Shown in pieces: positions 9,172 through 16,886 of a stretch of 64,000 nt of DNA. The notes beneath the pieces are model-generated. The model made no database searches. It saw nothing but the letters and a program-made list of their open reading frames with translations, and had not been told where the DNA came from. Both the position numbers and the translations under genes were made by a program. Source of the DNA: JABDIY01 sp963751955 (GTDB lineage Bacteria; Actinomycetota; Acidimicrobiia; Acidimicrobiales; SZUA-35). Numbering within the stretch: the first letter of the stretch is position 1; each line of letters begins with the position of its first letter. The DNA lies in the NCBI GenBank assembly GCA_963751955.1, contig CAVVWM010000002.1, forward strand, positions 372,001-436,000. Direction: 5' to 3'.

Positions 9172-10875
9172 TCAAGAAGGGTAGAGAGCTTGACGCATCG
9201 AAAGCTCAATCCGGCGTTTCGCCCGACTGACCTTGAGGACCTTCACCTGTACCTCGTCGCCTCTCAGAACGATTTCGGAGGGATGACCGGGTCGGTATTC
9301 GGCGAGCTCGCTGAGATGCACCATGCCCTCAGCCGGGCCGATGTCGACAAAAACGCCGTAATCGACAAGGCGCTTCACTGTGCCAGTGTGGATCGAACCG
9401 ACTTCGATACCGGCCAGGGGATCTTCGATCAATTCCTTCCTGCTGAGTGAAACACGCTTCTTCTTCACCTTCACGTCGATGACTTTCACGTCGATCTCTT
9501 CGCCAACGGTCACATGGCCTTTTGGTGAAGAGATGCGTTCCCAGCTCATCTCGCTGACATGAAGCAGGCCTCGCACTCGGGAGCCTTCCTCGCCGATTTC
9601 AACGAAGGCGCCGAATTGGGTGAGGTCGACAACCTTGCCCTGCATCACCGAACCGACCTTCAGTTTCTGAAGTACTGCGGATTCGGCCTTTCGTTGATCC
9701 TTCAGCAACTGCGAGCGGCGGGACAGCAGCAGTTTGTCCTTCTGCCGGTCAGCTGCGATGACGCGAAGGTCGACCAGCTGGCCCACAAGATCGGCCGAAG
9801 GTTCAGATCGCTCGAGTTGGAAGTGATTGAGGGGAACGAACCCCCGAAGGCCCATCACGTCAACCACGACGCCCTTCTTGCTGACGCTAACGATCTTCAC
9901 GTGCATCATGGTGTGGTCTTCGACGCAGGCGGCGGCCTTCTTCCACGCCCGATCGCGCAGGACCCACTTGCGGGAAAGGACGACTCGGTTCTGGGGATCC
10001 TCTCGGGAGAGCACGGCACCTTCGGATCCATCGCCGACCTGGAGCACGGTGGTGGGGTCGGTACCGGCCAGATCGAAGTTCTCGCGGTGGATGACAGCGG
10101 GCCGTCCGTCGTCGAGGGTGAGGTCGACCTCTTTGTCGGAAACGCCCGTGACGATTCCGCCAAGGATCTGCATAACAACGGGCTCGTGCGGAACGATTGG
10201 CGGGATCACTTCGGCCGGTGTTTTGGGCTTAGGCTCTGCCCCTTGGGGTTTGACCTCCTCCTCGGGCGAGGTTTCAGACCCCGCTTCCTCGCTGGTGGCT
10301 TCCTCGCTGGTGGCTTCCTCGCTGGTGGCTTTCTCAACGGTGGCTGTCTCGACCGGTGACGCGTCTTTTTCAGCCGAGGTCGCCGGTGCTCGCCGCTCCG
10401 CGGGCGGCGGGTCAGCTCCGCTCGACGGCGGCTCCGTTTCCATCGCAGCCCTGGGCTCCGACTCAGAATCGGGCGATTCTTCGATCGGCTCAGCCGGTGC
10501 TGGCTCGCTCGCGGCCTCGACTGAAGCTTTGGTCGTAGGCTCAGGCTTTGCAGCGGGCGGTTCTTGAATCGGCTCGGCCGGTGCTGGCTCGCTCTCGGCC
10601 TCGACTGAAGCTTTGGTTGTAGGCTCAGGCTTTGCAGCGGGCGGTTCTTGAATCGGCTGAGCCGGTGCAGGCTCGCTCTCGGGCTCGGCTGCGCTTTCTG
10701 TCGCTGGCTCGGACTCAGCAGCGGGCTCGCTCTTCGCCTCAACCGGAAGGTCCGATGCCGCCTCGGGTTCTACTACTTCAGTTTGAGCCGGCGCCTGTGT
10801 GTCCTCCGGGGCAGCAAACTCTGAAGACTCGATCTCGTCCGATTCACCGTTGTCAACAACCTCAGACTCCGACAT
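9172..10875 (-). CDS. rpsA: Ribosomal protein S1 family with ~230-residue acidic N-terminus
   Basis: 567 residues. Residues 1-230 are low complexity: Glu/Pro/Ala-rich, with two full and one partial copy of a 28-residue repeat (core EPPAAKPEPTTKASVEA) and a SEEAT triplet repeat. Four S1 RNA-binding domains follow at about 235-305, 320-390, 405-480 and 490-560 (for example VVDLTQFGAFVEIGEEGSRV and KRLVDYGVFVDIGPAEGMVH). Four S1 domains is the normal actinobacterial S1 count, and such proteins lead mRNA to the 30S subunit. The extension is far longer than usual and is probably disordered. ATG 10875 follows a gap after hemQ. It is the first gene of the run through glnD and Nudix. Confidence 0.85.
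   Translation of the reverse strand: MSESEVVDNGESDEIESSEFAAPEDTQAPAQTEVVEPEAASDLPVEAKSEPAAESEPATESAAEPESEPAPAQPIQEPPAAKPEPTTKASVEAESEPAPAEPIQEPPAAKPEPTTKASVEAASEPAPAEPIEESPDSESEPRAAMETEPPSSGADPPPAERRAPATSAEKDASPVETATVEKATSEEATSEEATSEEAGSETSPEEEVKPQGAEPKPKTPAEVIPPIVPHEPVVMQILGGIVTGVSDKEVDLTLDDGRPAVIHRENFDLAGTDPTTVLQVGDGSEGAVLSREDPQNRVVLSRKWVLRDRAWKKAAACVEDHTMMHVKIVSVSKKGVVVDVMGLRGFVPLNHFQLERSEPSADLVGQLVDLRVIAADRQKDKLLLSRRSQLLKDQRKAESAVLQKLKVGSVMQGKVVDLTQFGAFVEIGEEGSRVRGLLHVSEMSWERISSPKGHVTVGEEIDVKVIDVKVKKKRVSLSRKELIEDPLAGIEVGSIHTGTVKRLVDYGVFVDIGPAEGMVHLSELAEYRPGHPSEIVLRGDEVQVKVLKVSRAKRRIELSMRQALYPS
10502..10673. repeat. 84-bp in-frame tandem repeat in the rpsA 5' region
   Basis: Two 84-bp units start at 10502 and 10586, with a third partial unit from 10670. 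They differ at few positions and encode the 28-residue Pro/Glu/Ala repeat of the S1-family protein. The period is a multiple of three, so gain or loss of a unit keeps the frame. A shorter repeat of the SEEAT codons lies at about 10290-10335. Confidence 0.8.
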
Positions 10876-10938
10876 TCCTCCACCGTACCGCTCACGCGCG
10901 AGCTGGGTGTAGAGCGTTGTTGTGCCCTCGAACCGGAG

Positions 10939-11652
10939 TTAGTCGACCCCGAGTGAGGTGAGCACTTCGTCGGGGCTGGCGATCACGCCGGTGTAGAAGG
11001 CACCGAAGTCGGCGTAGACAGCTGAGGCCTCGTCGAACCGCATGGTGTACACCACCTCCTTGAGATCATCGGGCCGGTTTGCAAACAGGGTGACTCCCCA
11101 CTCATAATCATCGAGGCCCGTGGACGCTGTGATCAACTGAACCAGACGGCCGGCGAACTTCCGGCCGCTTTTGCCGTGGTCCATCATGAGGTCGCGGCGA
11201 TCGTCGAAGTCGAGCGAGAACCAGTTGCTCGCCTCGCCCCGTCGTTTGCTCATCGGGTAGAAACACCAGGCGGTCTTGCCCTCGGGTGGAAGCACCGGGT
11301 AAAGGCGGGCCTGTTTCATCTCATCGGGTACACCGGCTGCATATTCGCTCACTTCGGTGATGCTCACGTAGCTGTCGACCAGCTCGAATCCGGCCTTGGT
11401 GAGATCTGTTTGCAGACGACGCAGCCGCCACAGATCATCGCCTAGCGCCATCACTGCAAGATCGGCCTTGTGGCCGAGCATTGCGATAGCCACCACCTGA
11501 TCGCCCGATTCGGTAGCTGTGTTGAAGGCGGCGAGCGCCGATGCCCGGTCAGAGAGAATCGTGGTTTTGTAGAACAGGTGCACTACGCCAAGACCCTCGC
11601 TTGGTTTGGACCCTGTTGCTTCAACGACGGGAGCGGTTTCTGTAGAAGCCAT
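10939..11652 (-). CDS. hemQ: Coproheme decarboxylase (chlorite dismutase family)
   Basis: 237 residues from ATG 11652 (MASTETAPVVEA); the frame extends upstream but an Arg-rich extension is unlikely. Family features: VVHLFYKTT, YVSITEVSEYAAG, YPMSKRRGEASNWFSLDFDD and the proximal-haem region MMDHGKSGRKFAGRLVQLIT, then GLDDYEWGVTLFANRPDDLK. The conserved Tyr of YPMSKRR and the Lys/Arg cluster are those used to convert coproheme to haem b in the coproporphyrin-dependent haem pathway of Gram-positive bacteria (family knowledge). No other haem gene is adjacent. Cytoplasmic. Confidence 0.9.
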   Translation of the reverse strand: MASTETAPVVEATGSKPSEGLGVVHLFYKTTILSDRASALAAFNTATESGDQVVAIAMLGHKADLAVMALGDDLWRLRRLQTDLTKAGFELVDSYVSITEVSEYAAGVPDEMKQARLYPVLPPEGKTAWCFYPMSKRRGEASNWFSLDFDDRRDLMMDHGKSGRKFAGRLVQLITASTGLDDYEWGVTLFANRPDDLKEVVYTMRFDEASAVYADFGAFYTGVIASPDEVLTSLGVD

Positions 11653-11710
11653 GACCCTCAGCCTACGAGCCCAGTCATATGCGTCGAGCATCGAGCCACC
11701 ACGACACCTG

Positions 11711-12509
11711 TCACCCAGGGTGATAGAGCGTGCCTGTACCCTCCCGCACGAAACACAGGAGTGTGAGCCCAGCTCGACGTGCGGTCTGAACGGCCAGCGC
11801 CGATGGTCCGCTGACCGATACCAATGCGGTGAATCCTGCTGCCCATGCCTTCTGAATCATCTCGAAGCTGGCTCGTCCGCTCACGAACAGCGCATGGTCA
11901 GGCGCGGGGAGTTGATCATCGAGCAGCATCCGGCCGATGACTTTGTCGACAGCATTGTGGCGACCGATGTCTTCTCGGACAACCACCACGTTTCCCCCCC
12001 GATCGACTGCGCCCGCGGCGTGAGACGATCCTGTGATGTCGAACAAACCCTGGGCAGATCGGATCCGTTCGGGCAGTGAGAGCAGCAGCTTGGTATCCCA
12101 TGGATCGTGAGGAGGCAGCACCCGCAACGTTTCGGTGAGCGCTTCGATTGCGTCGGATCCGCAGATGCCACACGACGACGAGGTGTTCCCCAGGCGAGGT
12201 CGCGGCTCGGGAGCCTGGCCACCCGTCTCCACGGTCACCACGTTGAAGTCGGTTTCGAGTGCGGATCCTGTGCCGCAGTAACGAATACCGATCACAGGCA
12301 CTCCATGCAACAGGCGTTCGGTATGGCAGAACCCGGCGGCAAGTTCGAAGTCGTGACCGGGGGTGCGCATCGTGGAGGTCACCAAGGTGCCGTCGAGCTG
12401 AATGCTCAGTGGTTCCTCGACCAGCAGTTTGTCCGGAGTCTTGCGACGACGTACCGTCGGCGCGTAGCTTTCGACTGAACAGCTCCAAAGAAGTCGAGCG
12501 CCGCGCCAT
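11711..12509 (-). CDS. fdhD: Formate dehydrogenase accessory sulfurtransferase, 5' end disturbed
   Basis: FdhD passes sulfur to the molybdenum cofactor of formate dehydrogenase. Visible are MRTPGHDFELAAGF, the sulfur-carrying SSCGICG motif, EDIGRHNAVDKVIG, SGRASFEMIQKA and TLLCFVREG. The frame with the conserved N-terminal part (PDKLLVEEPLSIQLDGTL) is open from the TGA at 12515-12517, yet holds no ATG, GTG or TTG until TTG 12385, inside the conserved region. ATG 12509 (MARRSTSLELF) is in another frame, so a one-base change near 12475 would give a normal start. Otherwise the gene uses an atypical start. The 3' end is intact. Confidence 0.8.
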
Positions 12510-12558
12510 CGCCTTCACGTTACAACACCGCCCGTTTCCCGCTGATACCCACAAAACA

Positions 12559-12608
12559 CCGAAATTCCTGTGGGGAGCCACATGGAGTGTGGGCCACAGG
12601 AATTTCGG
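12559..12608 (-). terminator. 15-bp perfect inverted repeat downstream of groEL
   Basis: CCGAAATTCCTGTGG at 12559-12573 pairs perfectly with 12594-12608 around a 20-base spacer. It lies 38 bp beyond the groEL stop codon. On the minus strand it is followed by TGTTTTGTGGG, a modest T-rich tail. The most natural reading is the groEL transcription terminator, also placed just before fdhD. Confidence 0.6.
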
Positions 12609-12645
12609 GATGGACCAAAGCGGCTACTAGCCGGGATTTGCGTGG

Positions 12646-14245
12646 TTAGTCGTCATCTTCTGCTTCAAAGTCGGTGATGACGACCTCGGTTGTGAGGAAC
12701 AGACCGGCGATCGAGCCAGCGTTCTGGAGGCCCGATCGAGTCACCTTGGCGGCGTCAACGACGCCAGCCTTCTGCAGGTCGCCATACTCGCCGGTGGCGG
12801 CGTTGAGGCCATTCCAGCCCTCGAGTTCGCTCACCTTGTTCACGACCACACCACCTTCCATGCCAGCGTTCTCGGCGATCTGCTGGAGCGGACGGCTGAG
12901 AGCCTTCAACACGACACGGGCACCGGTGGCTTCGTCGCCTTTGAGCTTCTTGACGGCCTTGTTCTCGGCTGCGATCATCGCGAGCTCGGATCAACGTGAC
13001 ACCGCCGCCGCATACGATTCCTTCTTCGATCGCAGCCTTGGTGGTTGACACTGCGTCTTCGATGCGGTGCTTGGTTTCCTTGAGTTCAACCTCGGTGGCG
13101 GCGCCAACCTTCAGCACAGCAACACCGCCGCTCAGCTTGGCCAGACGCTCCTGGAGCTTCTCTCGGTCATAATCGCTGTCGGTGTTCTCGATCTCGGCAC
13201 GAATCTGACTGATTCGACCGGTGACGTCGGCATGGTCACCACCACCTTCGATGATGGTGGTCTCACCCTTGGCCACGACCACCTTGCGGGCGGTGCCCAG
13301 CAGATCAAGGGTTGCGGTTTCGAGCTTGAGCCCCACTTCTTCACTGATGACCTGACCACCGGTGAGCACGGCGACGTCTTGCATCATGGCTTTGCGGCGA
13401 TCGCCGAACCCGGGGGCCTTCACGGCGCAGACGGCGGGGAAGGTGCCGCGGATCTTATTGACCACCAGCGTCGCCAGTGCCTCGCCGTCGACGTCTTCGG
13501 CCATGATCAGAAGCGGCTTGCCAGCCTGCATCACCTTCTCGAGGACTGGCACGAGATCGCGGATGGCGCTGACCTTGCCACCCACCATGAGAACATATGT
13601 GTCCTCGAGCACGGCTTCCATCCGGTCTGGATCGCTCACGAAATACGGGCTGATGTAGCCCTTGTCGAAACGCATGCCTTCGGTGAATTCGAGATCCATA
13701 CCGAAAGTGTTGGACTCCTCAACCGTGACAACACCGTCCTTGCCGACCTTGTCGATCGCCTCGGCGATCGTCTTCCCGATTGTTACGTCGTTAGCCGAGA
13801 TGCCAGCCACCTGAGCGATCTGGCTCTTCTCCTCGACGTCGATCGAGAGATCCTTGATGGCATCGACCGCGGCGGCGACAGCTGTGTCGATACCGACCTT
13901 CATGCTCATCGGGTTCGCCCCGGCAGCCACATTGCGAAGGCCTTCCTTCACCATCGCCCAGGCCAGGACTGTGGCGGTTGTGGTTCCGTCGCCGGCAACG
14001 TCATCGGTCTTCTTGGCAACCTCTTTGACCAACTCGGCGCCAATCCGCTCATACGGGTCATCGAGATCGATTTCTTTGGCGATCGAGACACCATCGTTGG
14101 TGATCGTGGGAGCGCCGAACTTCTTGTCGAGCACGACGTTTCGGCCCTTGGGACCGAGGGTGATTCGCACGGCATCGGCAAGTTGGTTCATGCCAGATTC
14201 GAGCTTGCGACGGGCCTCGTCGTCGTAGGACATCATTTTCGCCAT
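12646..14245 (-). CDS. groEL: Chaperonin GroEL (Hsp60), with a one-base frame change
   Basis: Residues from ATG 14245 (MAKMMSYDDEARRKLESGMN) run through the ATP site VRITLGPKGRNVVLD and DVAGDGTTTATVLAW to EEGIVCGGGVTLIRA near residue 420. There the frame is lost. The remaining ~110 residues (GDEATGARVVLKAL, LNAATGEYGDL, GLFLTTEVVITDFEAEDDD) continue in a frame one base away, the switch lying at 12979-12986. Total length of about 530 is normal, so a single base error or mutation explains it. The C-terminus is acidic rather than the Gly-Met tail of E. coli GroEL. No groES is adjacent, so it is monocistronic. A CIRCE element upstream implies HrcA control. Confidence 0.9.
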
Positions 14246-14286
14246 GGGGTCTGCTTCTCCTGCGAGGGGAACGGTTTTCTGTGGAT

Positions 14287-14313
14287 TGGCACTCTAACCC
14301 TGAGAGTGCCAAA
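14287..14313 (-). promoter_or_regulatory. CIRCE operator of groEL
   Basis: TTGGCACTC, nine bases, GAGTGCCAA: a perfect inverted repeat matching the CIRCE consensus (TTAGCACTC-N9-GAGTGCTAA) at all but one position per arm. It ends 41 bp upstream of the groEL start. HrcA repressor binds CIRCE and releases it on heat shock (established knowledge). hrcA itself is not in the window. Confidence 0.92.
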
Positions 14314-14629
14314 ACCGAACCATCCGGGGCGTCGAAGATGCCAGCTTTTTGGGAAATTCCAACGCCCGTGGCTGCAGCGTAGAATTGGGACGGCCGGCGC
14401 TGAGAGCGCCGGCCGCTTTCTCCCTGGTTCCCGCCAGGAAGGGTCGAGGCGCATTGGGTGGAGGACGCCTCGACCTCACCACGTTCGGTGCCAGACCCGG
14501 ATGTGTGAGCGTCCTGGTCCAATCGGCCCAGCGAAATGGCGCTTGCGAACTACCCGAGCAGGTCAGATACCGTCCCACAGGCATGGTTCCCCGGTGCGAC
14601 AACACCGATTTCATTCCACCGATCGCTTC
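14314..14629. other. Gene-free region with two strong inverted repeats
   Basis: The 316 bp between CIRCE and the next gene carry no convincing reading frame. They hold two stem-loops. The first is CGGCCGGCGCT at 14391-14401, pairing with 14405-14415 across a GAG loop and followed on the plus strand by CTTTCTCCC. The second is GGTCGAGGCG at 14442-14451, pairing with 14466-14475. The first looks like a GC-rich terminator, on the plus strand for an unidentified short transcript or on the minus strand for the small gene at 14630. I could not match the region to tmRNA, RNase P RNA or SRP RNA. Confidence 0.4.
14391..14415. terminator. Candidate terminator hairpin (11-bp stem, 3-nt loop)
   Basis: Perfect 11-bp GC-rich stem with loop GAG. 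The plus-strand side is followed by CTTTCTCCC, the minus-strand side by TCCCAATTC. Orientation is uncertain. No annotated plus-strand gene precedes it, so it may end the minus-strand gene at 14630-14905 or a short RNA. Confidence 0.45.
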
Positions 14630-14905
14630 TCAGGTGACGACCAGCTCGCGATCCTCAGTGACCGATTGAGCCTGCCGATTTCGTGTGTGACGTGCGAGCA
14701 GGGTCGATTCGGTCATCGTCTGAAGGCCATGAAGCGCAGACGCAACAACCAGCCAGGGGTCCCCGCCTGTGCCAACGTCGTCGTTTTCGGCACGGGCATC
14801 AAGAACTGCCTGATGGGCCAGGGATAGAGGACGGTCAGATAACAAATACACGAGCTCCGTCAGCCGACCTACTTGGCTTTCAACAAAGGGGGTCATGGGT
14901 GTCAT
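14630..14905 (-). CDS. Hypothetical small protein, 91 aa
   Basis: ATG 14905 is preceded on the minus strand by CAGGAAA at suitable spacing; a second ATG at 14896 is also possible. The protein (MTPMTPFVESQVGRLTELVY, later LSLAHQAVLDARAEN) looks soluble and helical, with a central DPWLVVASALHGLQTM segment. No family recognised. It is divergent from typA, 133 bp between the starts. Confidence 0.5.
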   Translation of the reverse strand: MTPMTPFVESQVGRLTELVYLLSDRPLSLAHQAVLDARAENDDVGTGGDPWLVVASALHGLQTMTESTLLARHTRNRQAQSVTEDRELVVT

Positions 14906-15038
14906 TTGGTGTTTCCTGTTCAACTGACTCTTCTACAAGTCGCTTGGACCTACTAGAGGCACTACATCGGCGATTCAGGGGCTGTGACTTGAGCCATGAA
15001 CGAGCATCTCTGCCCATAAAGCCTTGTAACCTCCGGCA

Positions 15039-16886
15039 GTGACCCTCCGAGCCGACCTCCGCAACCTGGCGATTGTTGCCCACGTCGATCACGGGAAAAC
15101 AACGTTGGTCGATGCCATGTTGCGCCAGACCGGTTCGTTCCGAGCCAATGAAGACGTCGCCGATCGGGTGATGGATTCGGGCGATCTGGAGAAGGAAAAG
15201 GGCATCACCATTCTGGCCAAGAACACCTCGGTCATGTACGGCGATATCAGGCTCAACATCGTCGACACTCCCGGCCACGCCGACTTCGGTGGCGAGGTGG
15301 AACGAGCTCTCACCATGGTGGACGGAGTGGTCCTCCTGGTGGATGCCGCTGAGGGTCCTCTCCCCCAGACACGGTTCGTTCTGCGCAAAGCCCTCGCGCG
15401 GGAACTTCCGGTGGTTCTTCTGATCAACAAGGTTGACCGGCCCGATGCCCGCATCGCCGCGGTGGTCGACGAGGTGTACGAACTCTTCCTCGACATCGAC
15501 GCTCGAGACGACCAGATTGACTTCCCCATCGTGTACTCCTCGGCCAAAGACGGTTGGGCTTCGCTGACCGAAGGCGAAACCGGGGAGAACCTCAATCCGC
15601 TTCTCGACCTGCTGGTCTCGTATTTGCCGGCGCCGTCGTTCGAAGAGGGTCACCCCCTTCAGGCGTGGGTCACCAACCTCGACTCCTCGCCCTACGTGGG
15701 CCGCCTCGCATTGTGCCGGGTGATGAACGGAACGCTCAACAAGGGCCAGTCCATGGGATTGTCCCGGGTCGACGGAACCATCCAGCGGGTCAAGCTCAGC
15801 GAGATGTACCTCACCCAAGCACTTCAGCGGGTTCCGGCCGAATCGGCTGGACCGGGAGATCTGGTCGCTATCGCAGGAGTCGAGGACATTCTGATCGGCG
15901 AGACCTTGGTGGACCTCGAAGATCCTCGGCCGATGCCCGTTATCAGCGTCGACGAACCGGCGCTGTCGATGACCATCGGCATCAACACCTCACCCCTGGC
16001 CGGCAAGGAAGGCAAGAAACTCACCGCCCGCATGGTGAAGAACCGCCTCGACGCCGAACTAGTGGGCAACATGAGCCTCCGGGTCTTCCCCACCGACCGT
16101 CCTGACGCATGGGAGGTGCAGGCGCGTGGCGAACTGCAGCTCGCCATCCTGGTTGAACAAATGCGGCGCGAAGGCTTCGAGCTCACCGTCGGCAAGCCCC
16201 AGGTGGTCACTCAGGAGATCGACGGTGAGATCCATGAACCGGTCGAGCGGGTCGTGATCGACGTGCCCGAGGATCACCTCGGCGCGGTCACCCAGCTACT
16301 CGCGGCCCGCAAGGGTTCGATGGAGAACATGGTGAATCACGGAACCGGCTGGGTGCGGCTCGACTATCTCGTCCCCGCCCGCGGCCTCATTGGATTCCGC
16401 ACCGAATTCATGACCGAAACCCGTGGAACCGGTGTGTTGAACCAGAGCTTCGAGGGAATGCGACCCTGGTTCGGTGAGCTACGCACGAGGCGCACCGGCT
16501 CGCTGGTAGCGGACCGCAACGGCCCCGTCACTGCGTACGCCTTGATTCAGCTTCAGGAACGAGCCCAGATGCTCGTGTCACCAACACAACCCACCTACAC
16601 CGGGATGATCGTTGGAGAGAACAGCCGCTCTGATGACATGGACGTCAATGTCTGCCGTGAGAAACAACTCACCAACCATCGCGCTGCCGCCTCGGACCAA
16701 ACAGTGAAGCTGACTCCGCCAAAGGTGCTCTCACTCGAACAGGCACTGGAGTTCATTTCCGATGACGAAGCGGTTGAAGTGACCCCTGAAAGCATCCGCT
16801 TGCGCAAGGCCGAACTCGACCCCACCGAGCGTGCCAAGGTAGCCAAGCGACGCAAGGCCGAACGACTTGCCGAGGCCGCCAGCTAA
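15039..16886 (+). CDS. typA: Ribosome-associated GTPase TypA/BipA
   Basis: 615 residues, normal family length. Starts at GTG 15039 (MTLRADLRNLAIVAHVDHGK). G motifs: AHVDHGKTT (G1), EKGITI (G2 region), DTPGHADFG (G3) and NKVDRPDA (G4). EF-G-like domains II, III and V follow, then the TypA-specific C-terminus (RGLIGFRTEFMTETRGTG, YALIQLQERAQMLVSPTQPT, VNVCREKQLTNHRAAASDQT). It binds ribosomes and assists assembly and stress or cold growth (family knowledge). Its TAA overlaps by four bases the stop codon of the convergent GH65 gene. Confidence 0.95.
   Translation: MTLRADLRNLAIVAHVDHGKTTLVDAMLRQTGSFRANEDVADRVMDSGDLEKEKGITILAKNTSVMYGDIRLNIVDTPGHADFGGEVERALTMVDGVVLLVDAAEGPLPQTRFVLRKALARELPVVLLINKVDRPDARIAAVVDEVYELFLDIDARDDQIDFPIVYSSAKDGWASLTEGETGENLNPLLDLLVSYLPAPSFEEGHPLQAWVTNLDSSPYVGRLALCRVMNGTLNKGQSMGLSRVDGTIQRVKLSEMYLTQALQRVPAESAGPGDLVAIAGVEDILIGETLVDLEDPRPMPVISVDEPALSMTIGINTSPLAGKEGKKLTARMVKNRLDAELVGNMSLRVFPTDRPDAWEVQARGELQLAILVEQMRREGFELTVGKPQVVTQEIDGEIHEPVERVVIDVPEDHLGAVTQLLAARKGSMENMVNHGTGWVRLDYLVPARGLIGFRTEFMTETRGTGVLNQSFEGMRPWFGELRTRRTGSLVADRNGPVTAYALIQLQERAQMLVSPTQPTYTGMIVGENSRSDDMDVNVCREKQLTNHRAAASDQTVKLTPPKVLSLEQALEFISDDEAVEVTPESIRLRKAELDPTERAKVAKRRKAERLAEAAS

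Noticed and set aside
14314..14629. tmRNA, RNase P RNA or SRP RNA in the region upstream of groEL
   Set aside because: Checked both strands for the conserved cores (GGAAGGNAGCA of SRP, GAGGAAAGTCC of RNase P, tRNA-like end of tmRNA); none present.
13067..14827. Long plus-strand frame antisense to groEL
   Set aside because: Antisense shadow of groEL that ends in the structured non-coding region; no start signal and no motifs.
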